Positions 10,320 through 22,200 of a stretch of DNA of 64,000 nucleotides are shown here, piece after piece. Under the pieces are notes generated by a model. It saw only the letters and a program-made list of their open reading frames with translations. It ran no database searches and was not told where the DNA came from. Source of the stretch: Drosophila persimilis. Lineage: Eukaryota; Arthropoda; Insecta; Diptera; Drosophilidae. Location: the NCBI RefSeq assembly GCF_003286085.1, contig NW_020825543.1, positions 30,050 to 94,049 of the forward strand, in the 5' to 3' direction. Both the position numbers and the translations under genes were made by a program. The first letter of the stretch is position 1. Each line of letters begins with the position of its first letter.

Positions 10320-12772
10320 TTTTAATTTCAAGATTGTCAATTTGTACATTGACAACGGTAGAGAATACTTGTCGAATGAAATGCGTGAGTTCTGCGTTAA
10401 TAAAGGAATAAGTTATCATTTGACAGTGCCACATACACCTCAGTTGAATGGTGTTTCGGAGCGAATGATAAGAACCATTACAGAGAAAGCTCGTGCTATG
10501 GTAAATGGTGCAAAATTAGACAAAAGTTTTTGGGGTGAAGCTGTGCTAACTGCAACATATCTAATCAACAGAATTCCAAGCAAAGCACTTGGTGATTGTA
10601 AAATGACCCCATATGAGCTGTGGCACAATAGAAAGCCCAATTTAAAATTTTTAAGAGTGTTCGGTTCAACCGTGTATGTGCACAAGAAAATTAAAAAAGG
10701 TAAATTTGATGAAAAATCATTCAAAGCTATCTTGATAGGGTATGAACAAAATGGACTCAAATTGTGGGATGTCATTAAAGGAAAAGTTATTGTTGCAAGA
10801 GATGTTGTCGTAGACGAGACTAATATGCTTTATTCTAGAGAAGTAAAATTTGAAACAGATTTCCCGAAAGAGAGTAAGGAAAGAAGTCAAAAAGAATTCC
10901 TGAATGAGAGTAAGGAATCTGATCAGTTTTATCTCCCGAATGATAGTACGGAATGTGAAATCCTGAATGAAAGTAAGGAATGCGAAAAGCTGAATTTTCC
11001 GAATGAAAGTAGGAAAAGAAAAACTGATTTCCTGAATGATAGTAAGGAATTATATATCCCGAATGAGAGTAAGGATTGTGAAAAAGCTGATCAGCCAGAT
11101 AATTGTCGTGAAGAAAATAAGGATACTAATATAATTAGTAGAAAAAGTGAGAGGTTAAAGTCTAAGCCGAAGGTGTCTTATAAAGAACATGATAAAAGCT
11201 TTAACAAATTTATATTAAATGCCCATATAATGTTTGATGAAGTTCCAAATTCTTTTGATGAAATAAATTTTAGGAATGATAAATCTGATTGGGAGGAGGC
11301 AATAAATACAGAGTTAAATGCCCATGAAATTAATAACACCTGGACAATTATAAAGAAGCCAGAAAACAAAAATATTGTAGACAGTAGATGGGTATTTTCC
11401 ATTAAATATAATGAACTAGGAGTCCCAATAAAATACAAAGCTAGACTGGTTGCAAGAGGATTTACTCAAAAGTACCAAGTAGACTATGAAGAAACATTTG
11501 CTCCCGTTGCTAGAATTGCCAGTTTTAGGTTCGTACTATCATTTGAAAGTCCATCAGATGGATGTTAAAACAGCTTTCCTCAATGGTACATTAAGTGAGG
11601 AGATATATATGCGGCCTCCTCAGGTCGTATTATGCGGCGCTGGGCATGTATGCAAACTGAACAAAGCCATTTATGGGCTCAAACAAGCAGCTAGATGCTG
11701 GTTTCAAGTATTTGAGCAAGCATTGAAAGAATTCGATTTTGTAAACTCTCCCGTGGATCGTTGCATATATATTCTTGATAGAGGTGACATAAAGAAAAAC
11801 ATATATGTATTATTATAAGTTGATGATGTAGTAATAGCGACAAGGGATATGGATAGAATGAATAATTTCAAAAATTATTTAAGCGAAAGATTTAGAATGA
11901 CTGACTAAAATGAGATAAAACATTTTATCGGTATCAGAGTAGAAATGTTTGAAGACAAAATATATTTGAGTCAAGCTGCATATGTAAAAAGAATTTTAAA
12001 TAAATTTAACATGGATAGTTGCAATTCAGTCAGTACTCCATTACTAAATAAATTAAATTATGAGTTACTTAACTCAGATGAAGACTGCAATGCTCCATGT
12101 CGTAACCTTATTGGCTGTTTAATGTACATAATGCTGTGTACACGACCAGATTTAGCTACCGCTGTAAATATCTTGAGTAGATATAGTAGCAAGAACAATG
12201 CTGAGTTATGGCAATGTTTAAAAAGGGTTATTAGATATTAAAAGGGAACTATTGATATGAAGCTTATATTTAAAAAGAATACATCATTTGAAAATACATT
12301 AGTTGGCTATGTAGACTCCGATTGGGGTAGTAATGAGATTGATAGAAAAAGTACAACGGGTTATTTGTTTAAAATGTTCGATTCCAATTTAATTTGTTGG
12401 AATACAAAAAGACAGAATTCAGTGGCAGCTTCATCAACTGAAGCTGAATATATGGCCCTATTTGAAGCTGTAAGAGCAGCTTTATGGCTAAAGTCTCTTC
12501 TAAATAGTATTAATCTTAAACTCGACAGACCCATTAAAATTTATGAAGACAACCAAGGCTGTATTAGCATTGCAAATAATCCCTCATGTCATAAAAGAGC
12601 AAAGCATATTGATATAAAATATCATTTTTCAAGAGAACAGATAGAAACTAATGAGATTTCTCTTGAGTATATTAATACAGACAACCAACTTGCTGACATC
12701 TTCACGAAGCCACTACCTGCTGGAAGATTTGCGGAACTGCGGAACAAATTAGGACTACTACAAGAAGAATGA
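10320..12772 (+). pseudogene. Copia Pol: integrase C-half, RT and RNase H, with stops
   Basis: Starts at the HINE junction in integrase ([18 protein letters not shown]; second catalytic Asp). It continues through the NGVSERM Glu, a linker of degenerate NESKE-type peptide repeats (10862-11095), then RT ([12 protein letters not shown]...[18 protein letters not shown]). A frame change lies near 11545, before the [14 protein letters not shown] block. The Tyr of the YVDD catalytic box is a TAA (11816-11818). Two more stops replace Leu codons (11906-11908 and 12239-12241). RNase H motifs are present (STEAEYMALFEAV, YEDNQG), ending LLQEE with TGA at 12770-12772. No ATG starts this fragment; the upstream open frame only continues into HINE sequence. 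It cannot make an active polymerase. Confidence 0.95.
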
Positions 12773-12840
12773 TTCCAATTTAATGAAAACATGAACATGA
12801 AGCTTTATTAACGAATTTATTACATTAATTCATATTTAAT
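12773..12840 (+). repeat. Copia 3' UTR stub
   Basis: The first 68 bp after the Copia stop, ending CATATTTAA, where a HINE is inserted in what is a T run in the uninterrupted copies (compare 4940 and 63512). Confidence 0.85.
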
Positions 12841-13901
12841 TATACCCGATACTCAAAATGAGTATTGGGGTATATTAGATTTGTGGTGAAAGTGGATGTG
12901 TGTAACGTCCAGAAGGAATCGTTTCCGACCCTATAAAGTATATATATTCTTGATCAGCATCAATAGCCGAGTCGATTGAGCCCTGTCTGTCTGTCCGTCC
13001 GTCCGTCTGTCCGTCTGTCCGTCCCCTTCAGCGCCTAATGCTCAAAGACTATAAGAGCTAGAACAACGATGTTTTGGATCCAGACTTCTGTGATATGTCA
13101 CTGCTCCAAAAATATTTCAAAACTTTGCCCCGCCCACTTCCGCTCCCACAAAGGGCGAAAATCTGTGGCATCCACAATTTCGACGATACGAGAAAACTAA
13201 AAACGCAGAATCGTAGAAGATGACTATATCTTCTAGAGTGCAAAATCTGAACCAGATCGTATAATTATTATAGCCAGAATCACGAAAACAATTTCACTCT
13301 TTCTCGCTCTGTCTCACTCTAACACACAGGTTTCATGGTCGGTTTTGCCAATTGCAAAATATGAGTTCAAGGATCTCAGAACCTATCGGACCTTGACCGT
13401 TTCATGTCCAAATTTCGCCACACCCCCTTCCGCCCCCGCAAAGGACGAAAATCTGAGGCAACCACAAATCTCAGAGACTATTAAGGCTAGAGTAACCAAA
13501 TTTGGTACACACACTCCTTTAAGATGTCACTATAAAACGTATATCTCAGAATTTCGCCCCACCCCCATCCGCCCCCACAAAGGACGAAAATCTGTTGCAT
13601 CCACAATATTGCAAATTCGAGTAAACTAAAAACGCAGAATCATAGAGAATGACCATATCTATCCGGTTGCCGAATCTGGATCAGATCAGATCATTTTTCT
13701 AGCCAAAAGGAACAAATCAATTTGCAGTGGCTACGCAGCGCCCGACGTCACGCTCAGACTGATTTTCTGTCTCTCTCGCACGCACTCTTTGTCGTGTCGT
13801 TAAATATTAGCGGCGTCTGCCGGAGGAGAGCCATACTGACTTAGTATCGGGTATAACTCTAGAGTTGCGGTGTCCGCAGCAACTCACAACGTTCCCCCTC
13901 G
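12841..13901 (+). mobile_element. HINE copy, complete (subfamily with GGTTTCATGGTCGG)
   Basis: 1,061 bp from TATACCCGATACTC to CCCCCTCG. It differs from the neighbouring HINEs by the central block CACACAGGTTTCATGGTCGG, and shares a deletion after AGAACCTAT with the copies at 28682, 33655 and 37023. Its right end supplies one side of the 2,365-bp tandem duplication. Confidence 0.9.
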
Positions 13902-13948
13902 TTTTTTGTAGTGTGTGTGTGTATAGTATATACATACATACATAGAAA

Positions 13949-15163
13949 ATGGAAAGAAATAAGCAACATATTAAGCCTTTTTGTGGCGAGAAATATTCTA
14001 TATGGAAATTTAGAATCAGAGCTTTGTTTGCTGAATTAGAGGTGCTCCAAGTAGTCGATAAAATAATGCCTAACGAAGTAGATGATAATTGGAAAAAGGC
14101 AGAGCGATGTGCGAAGAGCATTTTAATTCAATATTTAGGCGACGCATTTCTAAACTTCGCGGCAGGCGACATTTCGGCACGTGATATTCTGAAGAATTTA
14201 GACGCCATATATGAGCGTAGAAGCCTTGCGTCGCAATTAGCTGCACGTAAACGTTTAATAACACTCAAACTCTCAAGTGAAATGACACTTTCGAGTCATT
14301 TTGTTATTTTTGATGAAACAGTGAGTGAGTTGTTAGGGGCGGGCGCTAAAATGGATGAGATGGACAAAGTGGCACATTTGCTGCAGACTCTACCTTCAAC
14401 CTATAATGGTGTCATCACGGCAATCGAAACTTTGTCAGATGAAACTCTATCATTAGCGTTTGTAAAAAATAAATTGTTCGACTACGAGACCAAATTAAGA
14501 AATGAAAGTACTGATACAAGTAGTAAAGTCATGAAGGCAGTTGTAAGAAATAATAACAATGTTAATAATCGTAAAACGTTTGGATCTAGAAACACACGGC
14601 AAAAGATATTATTTAAGGGAAAAGCTAGAAGTAATATTAAATGCCATCACTGTGGCAAAGAAGGGCACATGAAAAAAGACTGTTACCAGTTTATAAGGTT
14701 AAATCAAAACAAAGAAAATTATAAACATAATAAACAAGCTCAGCTTGCAGCATCGGGCCACGGGTTCGCATTTATGATGCGGAAAATGAAAAAGAGTGAT
14801 CAAATAAATAATGAACTCGGTTTTATACTCGATTCTGGTGCAACGGATCATTTGATCAATGATTACTCGCTGTACGCCGATTGCATCGAATTGGAGCAGC
14901 CAATTAAAATCGCTGTGGCAAAAGAAGGCGAGTTTTTATATGCCACTAAGCGTGGAATTGTGCGGCTGCACAATGGACACAATATCACACTGGAGGATGT
15001 GCTCTACTGCAAGGAGGCAGCAGGAAACCTCATGTCTGTCAAGCGTCTGCAACAGGCAGGGATGTCAATTAAGTTTGACTGTGGTGGTGTCTCCATATCA
15101 AACGAGGGGGAACGTTGTGAGTTGCTGCGGACACCGCAACTCTACAGTTATACCCGATACTAA
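13949..15163 (+). pseudogene. Copia Gag-protease fragment, unit 1
   Basis: ATG at 13949 follows 47 bp of Copia leader after a HINE. The 404-codon open frame begins MERNKQHIKPF. It contains the Copia Gag region, a zinc knuckle at residues 232-245 (CHHCGKEGHMKKDC) and the protease active site LDSGATDHL (Asp295). Copia sequence ends at base 15102 (about residue 384). The last 20 codons come from the inverted HINE and give an artificial C-terminus and stop. Gag normally packages element RNA in virus-like particles and protease releases Gag from Pol; here integrase, RT and RNase H are cut off. The frame is intact, so a Gag-like protein could in principle be made if transcribed, but the 5' LTR promoter is absent. 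Confidence 0.93.
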
Positions 15164-16266
15164 GTCAGTATGGCTCTCCTCCGGCAGACGCCGCTAATAT
15201 TAAACGACACGACAAAGAGTGCGTGCGAGAGAGACAGAAAATCAGTCTGAGCGTGACGTCGGGCGCTGCGTAGCCACTAAAAATTGATTTCTTGCTTTTG
15301 GCTACAAAAATGATCCGATCTGATCCAGATTCGGCAACCGGATAGATATGGTCTAGATAAGACCATAGACTATAAGAGCTAGAGCAACGATGTTTTGGAT
15401 CCAGACTTCTGTGATATGTCACTGCTCCAAAAATATTTCAAAACTTTGCCCCGCCCACTTCCGCCCCCACAAAGGGCGAAAATCTGTGGCATCCACAATT
15501 TTAAAGATACGAGAAAACCAAAAACGCAGAATCGTAGAGAATGACGATATCTTTTAGACTGCGGAATCTGAATTGGATCGTATTATTATTATAGCCAGCA
15601 TCAAGAAAACAATTTCATTTTTTCTCGCCCTGTCTCTCTCTAACACACAAGTAGCATAGGCGGCTTTGCTTAGAGTAAAACATTAGCGCCTAGATCTCAG
15701 AGACTATAAAAGCTAGAGCAACCAAATTTGGTATCCACACTCCTAATATATCGGACCGAGACGAGTTTGTTTCAAAATTTCGCCACACCCCCTTCCGCCC
15801 CCGCAAAGGATGCAGATCTGGGGATATTCATAAATCTCAGAGACTATTAAGGCTAGAGTAACCAATTTGGTATCCGCACTCCTGTTAGATCTCAGTATAA
15901 AACGTATATCTCAAAATTTCGCCCCACCCCCTTCCGCCCACACAAAGGACGAAAATCTGTTGCATCCACAATATTGCAGATTCGAGAAAACTAAAAACGC
16001 AGAATCATAGATAATGACCATATCTATTAGATTGCTGAATCTGGATCAGATCAGATCATTTTTCTAGCCAAAAGGAACAAATCAATTTGCAGTGGCTACG
16101 CAGCGCCCGACGTCACGCTCAGACTGATTTTCTGTCTCTCTCGCACGCACTCTTTGTCGTGTCGTTAAATATTAGCGGCGTCTGCCGGAGGAGAGCCATA
16201 CTGACTTAGTATCGGGTATAACTCTAGAGTTGCGGTGTCCGCAGCAACTCACAACGTTCCCCCTCG
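15103..16266. mobile_element. Inverted HINE stub fused to a 5'-truncated direct HINE
   Basis: Bases 15103 to about 15350 are the HINE 3' end read in reverse, inserted at TCAAA^ of Copia gag-pol. At about 15345-15365 a small palindrome (TATGGTCT, AGATA, AGACCATA) leads into a direct HINE starting at GACTATAAGAGC and running to 16266. The two arms give a large imperfect inverted repeat. The joint around 16.03 kb marks unequal exchange. Noncoding. Confidence 0.85.
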
Positions 16267-16313
16267 TTTTTTGTAGTGTGTGTGTGTATAGTATATACAT
16301 ACATACATAGAAA

Positions 16314-17528
16314 ATGGAAAGAAATAAGCAACATATTAAGCCTTTTTGTGGCGAGAAATATTCTATATGGAAATTTAGAATCAGAGCTTTGTTTGCTGAA
16401 TTAGAGGTGCTCCAAGTAGTCGATAAAATAATGCCTAACGAAGTAGATGATAATTGGAAAAAGGCAGAGCGATGTGCGAAGAGCATTTTAATTCAATATT
16501 TAGGCGACGCATTTCTAAACTTCGCGGCAGGCGACATTTCGGCACGTGATATTCTGAAGAATTTAGACGCCATATATGAGCGTAGAAGCCTTGCGTCGCA
16601 ATTAGCTGCACGTAAACGTTTAATAACACTCAAACTCTCAAGTGAAATGACACTTTCGAGTCATTTTGTTATTTTTGATGAAACAGTGAGTGAGTTGTTA
16701 GGGGCGGGCGCTAAAATGGATGAGATGGACAAAGTGGCACATTTGCTGCAGACTCTACCTTCAACCTATAATGGTGTCATCACGGCAATCGAAACTTTGT
16801 CAGATGAAACTCTATCATTAGCGTTTGTAAAAAATAAATTGTTCGACTACGAGACCAAATTAAGAAATGAAAGTACTGATACAAGTAGTAAAGTCATGAA
16901 GGCAGTTGTAAGAAATAATAACAATGTTAATAATCGTAAAACGTTTGGATCTAGAAACACACGGCAAAAGATATTATTTAAGGGAAAAGCTAGAAGTAAT
17001 ATTAAATGCCATCACTGTGGCAAAGAAGGGCACATGAAAAAAGACTGTTACCAGTTTATAAGGTTAAATCAAAACAAAGAAAATTATAAACATAATAAAC
17101 AAGCTCAGCTTGCAGCATCGGGCCACGGGTTCGCATTTATGATGCGGAAAATGAAAAAGAGTGATCAAATAAATAATGAACTCGGTTTTATACTCGATTC
17201 TGGTGCAACGGATCATTTGATCAATGATTACTCGCTGTACGCCGATTGCATCGAATTGGAGCAGCCAATTAAAATCGCTGTGGCAAAAGAAGGCGAGTTT
17301 TTATATGCCACTAAGCGTGGAATTGTGCGGCTGCACAATGGACACAATATCACACTGGAGGATGTGCTCTACTGCAAGGAGGCAGCAGGAAACCTCATGT
17401 CTGTCAAGCGTCTGCAACAGGCAGGGATGTCAATTAAGTTTGACTGTGGTGGTGTCTCCATATCAAACGAGGGGGAACGTTGTGAGTTGCTGCGGACACC
17501 GCAACTCTACAGTTATACCCGATACTAA
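16314..17528 (+). pseudogene. Copia Gag-protease fragment, unit 2
   Basis: Identical in translation to the fragment at 13949-15163, 2,365 bp away, with the same leader, zinc knuckle (residues 232-245), protease Asp295 and HINE-derived last 20 codons. Identity of the whole unit, including the fusion to HINE, shows it arose by tandem duplication of DNA, not by a second insertion. Confidence 0.93.
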
Positions 17529-18632
17529 GTCAGTATGGCTCTCCTCCGGCAGACGCCGCTAATATTAAACGACACGACAAAGAGTGCGTGCGAGAGAGAC
17601 AGAAAATCAGTCTGAGCGTGACGTCGGGCGCTGCGTAGCCACTAAAAATTGATTTCTTGCTTTTGGCTACAAAAATGATCCGATCTGATCCAGATTCGGC
17701 AACCGGATAGATATGGTCTAGATAAGACCATAGACTATAAGAGCTAGAGCAACGATGTTTTGGATCCAGACTTCTGTGATATGTCACTGCTCCAAAAATA
17801 TTTCAAAACTTTGCCCCGCCCACTTCCGCCCCCACAAAGGGCGAAAATCTGTGGCATCCACAATTTTAAAGATACGAGAAAACCAAAAACGCAGAATCGT
17901 AGAGAATGACGATATCTTTTAGACTGCGGAATCTGAATTGGATCGTATTATTATTATAGCCAGCATCAAGAAAACAATTTCATTTTTTCTCGCCCTGTCT
18001 CTCTCTAACACACAAGTAGCATAGGCGGCTTTGCTTAGAGTAAAACATTAGCGCCTAGATCTCAGAGACTATAAAAGCTAGAGCAACCAAATTTGGTATC
18101 CACACTCCTAATATATCGGACCGAGACGAGTTTGTTTCAAAATTTCGCCACACCCCCTTCCGCCCCCGCAAAGGATGCAGATCTGGGGATATTCATAAAT
18201 CTCAGAGACTATTAAGGCTAGAGTAACCAAATTTGGTATCCGCACTCCTGTTAGATCTCAGTATAAAACGTATATCTCAAAATTTCGCCCCACCCCCTTC
18301 CGCCCACACAAAGGACGAAAATCTGTTGCATCCACAATATTGCAGATTCGAGAAAACTAAAAACGCAGAATCATAGATAATGACCATATCTATCAGATTG
18401 CTGAATCTGGATCAGATCGGATCATTTTTGTAGCCAAAAGCAAGAAATCAATTTTTAGTGGCTACGCAGCGCCCGACGCCACGCTCAGACTGATTTTCTG
18501 TCTCTCTCGCACGCACTCTTTGTCGTGTCGTTTAATATTAGCGGCGTCTGCCGGAGGAGAGCCATACTGACTTAGTATCGGGTATAACTGTAGAGTTGCG
18601 GTGTCCGCAGCAACTCACAACGTTCCCCCTCG
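17468..18632. mobile_element. Inverted HINE stub fused to a direct HINE, second copy
   Basis: Same architecture and same palindromic joint (about 17710-17730) as 15103-16266. Its right end, however, has ATCGGATCATTTTTGTAGCC and ends in Copia integrase instead of the gag leader, so this is the parental-type right end rather than the recombined one. Confidence 0.85.
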
Positions 18633-18874
18633 TTTTAATTTCAAGATTGTCAATTTGTACATTGACAACGGTAGAGAATACTTGTCGAATGAAATGCGTG
18701 AGTTCTGCGTTAATAAAGGAATAAGTTATCATTTGACAGTGCCACATACACCTCAGTTGAATGGTGTTTCGGAGCGAATGATAAGAACCATTACAGAGAA
18801 AGCTCGTGCTATGGTAAATGGTGCAAAATTAGACAAAAGTTTTTGGGGTGAAGCTGTGCTAACTGCAACATATC
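18633..18874 (+). pseudogene. Copia integrase fragment left of BEL2
   Basis: Encodes the integrase segment from [13 protein letters not shown] to LTATY and is cut by BEL2. The last five bases, ATATC (18870-18874), are duplicated on the far side of BEL2 at 26894-26898, where the same reading frame resumes ([12 protein letters not shown]). Confidence 0.93.
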
Positions 18875-19181
18875 TGAAATTTTAGAATAGTTTTTCTAAA
18901 TGCAAAACCGAAAGTTCTTGGGTGACTGCAATTTTTTATTTAATACGACGAAAGAAAAGGGGTGCGTGCGTTCGAATTCAGGGGTTTTTCTCGACTTCTT
19001 CTCAATTTATTCAAACAATTTCTTCTAAGCCTACCTTACCTACGGTGGCAAAGCGGGGCGAATTCGCCAAGAGCGAGAGAACGAGCTTTTATTGCGCTCC
19101 CGCTTTGCCCTAGCCTAACTTACACTAGACTTCATGAAATTATATCCTAATAACAATTATTAATATTCAAATGACGCTACA
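18875..19181 (-). repeat. BEL2 3' LTR (307 bp)
   Basis: Starts TGAAATTTTAG and ends ATGACGCTACA. On the element strand it follows gag-pol, with AACGGGGCCGG just before it as a weak purine-rich priming tract. It matches 26587-26893 except at about two positions (AAAACC/AAATCC and TTTATT/TATATT). Confidence 0.93.
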
Positions 19182-19208
19182 CCGGCCCCGTTGAAGGCCT
19201 GGAAGGCT

Positions 19209-22200
19209 TCAAACCATTGGCAGAAGCGCCAATTTGTGTATCGGCCTCCTGAACGTGGCTCCGCTGCTCGTCCTTAGCTCGACCACTCTGACCCTTCCGT
19301 CCTGCCCGGCGGTTGTTCCGACCACCCTTCCTTGGAGCCACTGTTGAGGGGGCAGGTTGTCCTCGGCAACGATTACTAGGTCGCCTTCCTTTATGTTTGG
19401 CTCCTCCTGGTGCCACTTGCATCTGATTTGTAATCCCAGCACATACTCCCGGGACCATCGCTGCCAGAACATTTGCCTGGCTGACGAGACAAGCCGCCAT
19501 CGCTTTAAGCAGCTCAGACCCTCCTGGTCCGGGGTCCTGGGTGCTGGGGGTGCGATGAGCGGCCCGCCTGTCAGCAGGTGCCCGGGAGTCAGCGCGTCTC
19601 CGTCGCTTGGGTCTGGGCTTAGGGGTCCTAGCGGGCGCGAGTTGAGCACTGCCTCGATCCCGACCAGCACGGTCTCCAGCTCCTCTGCGGTGAGGAGAGC
19701 GCTTCCGATGGCGCGTAGGAGTAGGCCCTTGGCAGACTTCACACCGGCCTCCCAAAGTCCGCCCATGTGCGGTGCTCGAGGCGGTATGAAGGCAAACTCG
19801 CACCCGCTTCTTGACGCAAATTCGCGTATCGCGTCCGCTTCCGCCTCCATCTTCCTCCGCAGTTCGCTGAAGTGGCGACTTGCTCCGACGAAATTTGTCG
19901 CGTTGTCGCAGTTCACGCGTTGCGGACATCCTCGACGACCGACGAACCTTTGGAATGCCAACAAGAAGGAATTAGTCGTCAAATCGGAGACAATTTCTAA
20001 ATGAACCGCCTTGGACGCAAAACAGACAAATAACGCTATGTAGGACTTATAAGGGGGCCTTCCACGAATTTTCAGAGTCGTATAGACTGGGCCACAAAAA
20101 TCAACGCCACATACTGAAAATGGGCGGAGAGCACGGAGCCGGTCTGCGGGTAAGTTGCCCATCATTTGGGTCTGGAGTAGCGGCTTACATTTAAAGCAAC
20201 GAATACACGACCTAACTGTCGCCCTGCAGACCGCCTGAGCATTCACTATCCAAATGCGCTGTCTAAGGATACTCACGAGTGCTCGTGGGCCGGCATGAAA
20301 ATTCGTTTGATGCAGATATCGAACGTATGTCTGCAAAAACTGCGAGCGTTTTGTCAATAAAAAGGGAAACTTGGCATTATATGACATAGGAGCGTTAACT
20401 AGTCGCCCCCCAACTCGCAACAACGAAAAAGAGCACCATGTCCCAGCCTCTTCATGGATGAAGGGATTCAAGCGCTGAAGACTGGGGCCTAACTTGGTGC
20501 CTTTACGAACCCTTTCAATATCTTCTTGAGACTCATTTTTCTGTGTTATTTCGACTATTTTTAGAAACGCCTCGTCGTATTCTACGGATGACGGAATTTT
20601 TCCAAAGTTGAGACTTTTGTCTTTGCATTTTCGGATGAAGCGGAACACGAAAACGAACACTCTTAGCAGTTTGAGGTGTGACGAGTATCCCTCGATTACA
20701 TCCACTAAGTAATTTGGCTTGGCCGCGACGGTCAGTCCGACCGATTTCTTCCGACTTTCCATCTGGATCTCTTCTTCGGAAAGCTCGAAGTGTGGATTTC
20801 TGGGCCAGCTCTCTTCTTCAAACTTTAAGAACTCTGGTCCTCCAAACCAGATCGACTGCACGATTTCCTCTACGTCACAACCTCTCGAAACTATGTCTGC
20901 TGGGTTCTGTTTTGTTGGCACATGCCGCCACGTAGCTTCACTTGACCACTCTTGAATCTCCGCTACTCGGTTCGCAACGAATGTTGACAACGACGAAGGG
21001 TGGGATCTGATCCAATGAAGAGTAACTTCTGAATCTGACCAGAATATCATTTTATCAATTGGAACCTTGAGCAGGGATTTGATTCGGTGACAAAGGTCTG
21101 CTAGAAGGTGAGCGGCACATAACTCAAGCCTTGGGAGCGTTTTCGTCTTGAGTGGCGCTACTTTCGACTTTGCAGTCAACAAGGAGACCTTGAAACCTTC
21201 TGCAGTCTTTCTACGGATATAGACGCAGGCTCCATAAGCTCTCATGGATGCGTCGGCAAAGGCATGTACTTGAATCGGTGACATGGGATCAGTATGCACA
21301 AATCGAGGTATGGTAATCTTCTCCAACTGACCCAAGGATTCTTTTAATAAGTTCCATGCTGTTTCCAAGTTCATTGGAATTGACTCATCCCAATCTAGCT
21401 TGTTGAGCCAAAGCTCCTGCAGTAGGATCTTTCCCTTAATTACGAAAGGACTTAACAAGCCAAGGGGGTCAAACAGCTTTGATGTCACCGATAAGATGTT
21501 CCGTTTTGTCGCTCGGAGACCCATAACTGACGTGTCAATTTGGAACTTAAAGACGTCTTCGTGTGGCAGCCACGATATTCCTAACGCCTTAGTTGACTCT
21601 GAGTCCGAGATCGTTATCGGTTTAACTGTGCTCTCGGATGCGGTGACCTCAGGTGAGTTCGAAAACCATTTAGTCAATTCAAACCCAGCGGTTTGAAGAA
21701 CCTGAGCCACATCAGACTTAATTGTCTTTAACTCCTCTACGCAACCAGCACCAGTCAACATGTCATCGACATAGAAGTCGGAGTCAATAACTTCAGCAGC
21801 TTTAGGGAATGAGAGTTTTGCAGACTCACTCAACCTCTTCAAACACCGAATTGCCAAAAATGGGGCTGGTCCAGTCCCATATGTTACGGTGTTGAGCTGG
21901 TATATTCTCAAGGACTCAGACGGGTCTCTTCTCCACACTATGAGCTGGAATTGTCTATCCGCATCAGCGACCCAGACTTGGCGATACATCTTCTTAACAT
22001 CGGCTGTCAAGGCGTACTTGTGTAGTCTGAATCGGAGCAATGTCGAATACAGCTCATCCTGTATCGTAGGACCGACCATCAATATGTCGTTCAAGGCCAC
22101 CTGAGAGGACGTTTTACAAGACGCATCGAAAACGACGCGGAGCTTGGTCGACGTGCTTTGAGGCCTCAACACACACTGATGTGGAATGAAATAATGTGGA

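Larger units (their letters stand above)
13672..18401. repeat. 2,365-bp direct tandem duplication (two units)
   Basis: Unit 1 spans about 13672-16036 and unit 2 about 16037-18401. Each unit consists of a HINE 3' end, Copia gag and an inverted/direct HINE hybrid. The gag frames at 13949 and 16314 are identical in protein. Both joints fall inside HINE sequence, and the HINE ending at 16266 joins a left part like the HINE ending at 18632 to a right part like the HINE ending at 13901. This is the product expected from unequal crossing-over between HINEs. Confidence 0.85.

Noticed and set aside
13345..13629. 60-95-codon frames inside HINEs (also at 29194, 34159, 37527 and others)
   Set aside because: Not conserved as frames between copies with indels, no domain, and the element family is non-autonomous and noncoding.
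19177..19929. Arg/Pro-rich frame overlapping BEL2 integrase
   Set aside because: A shadow of the integrase reading frame, with no domain of its own.
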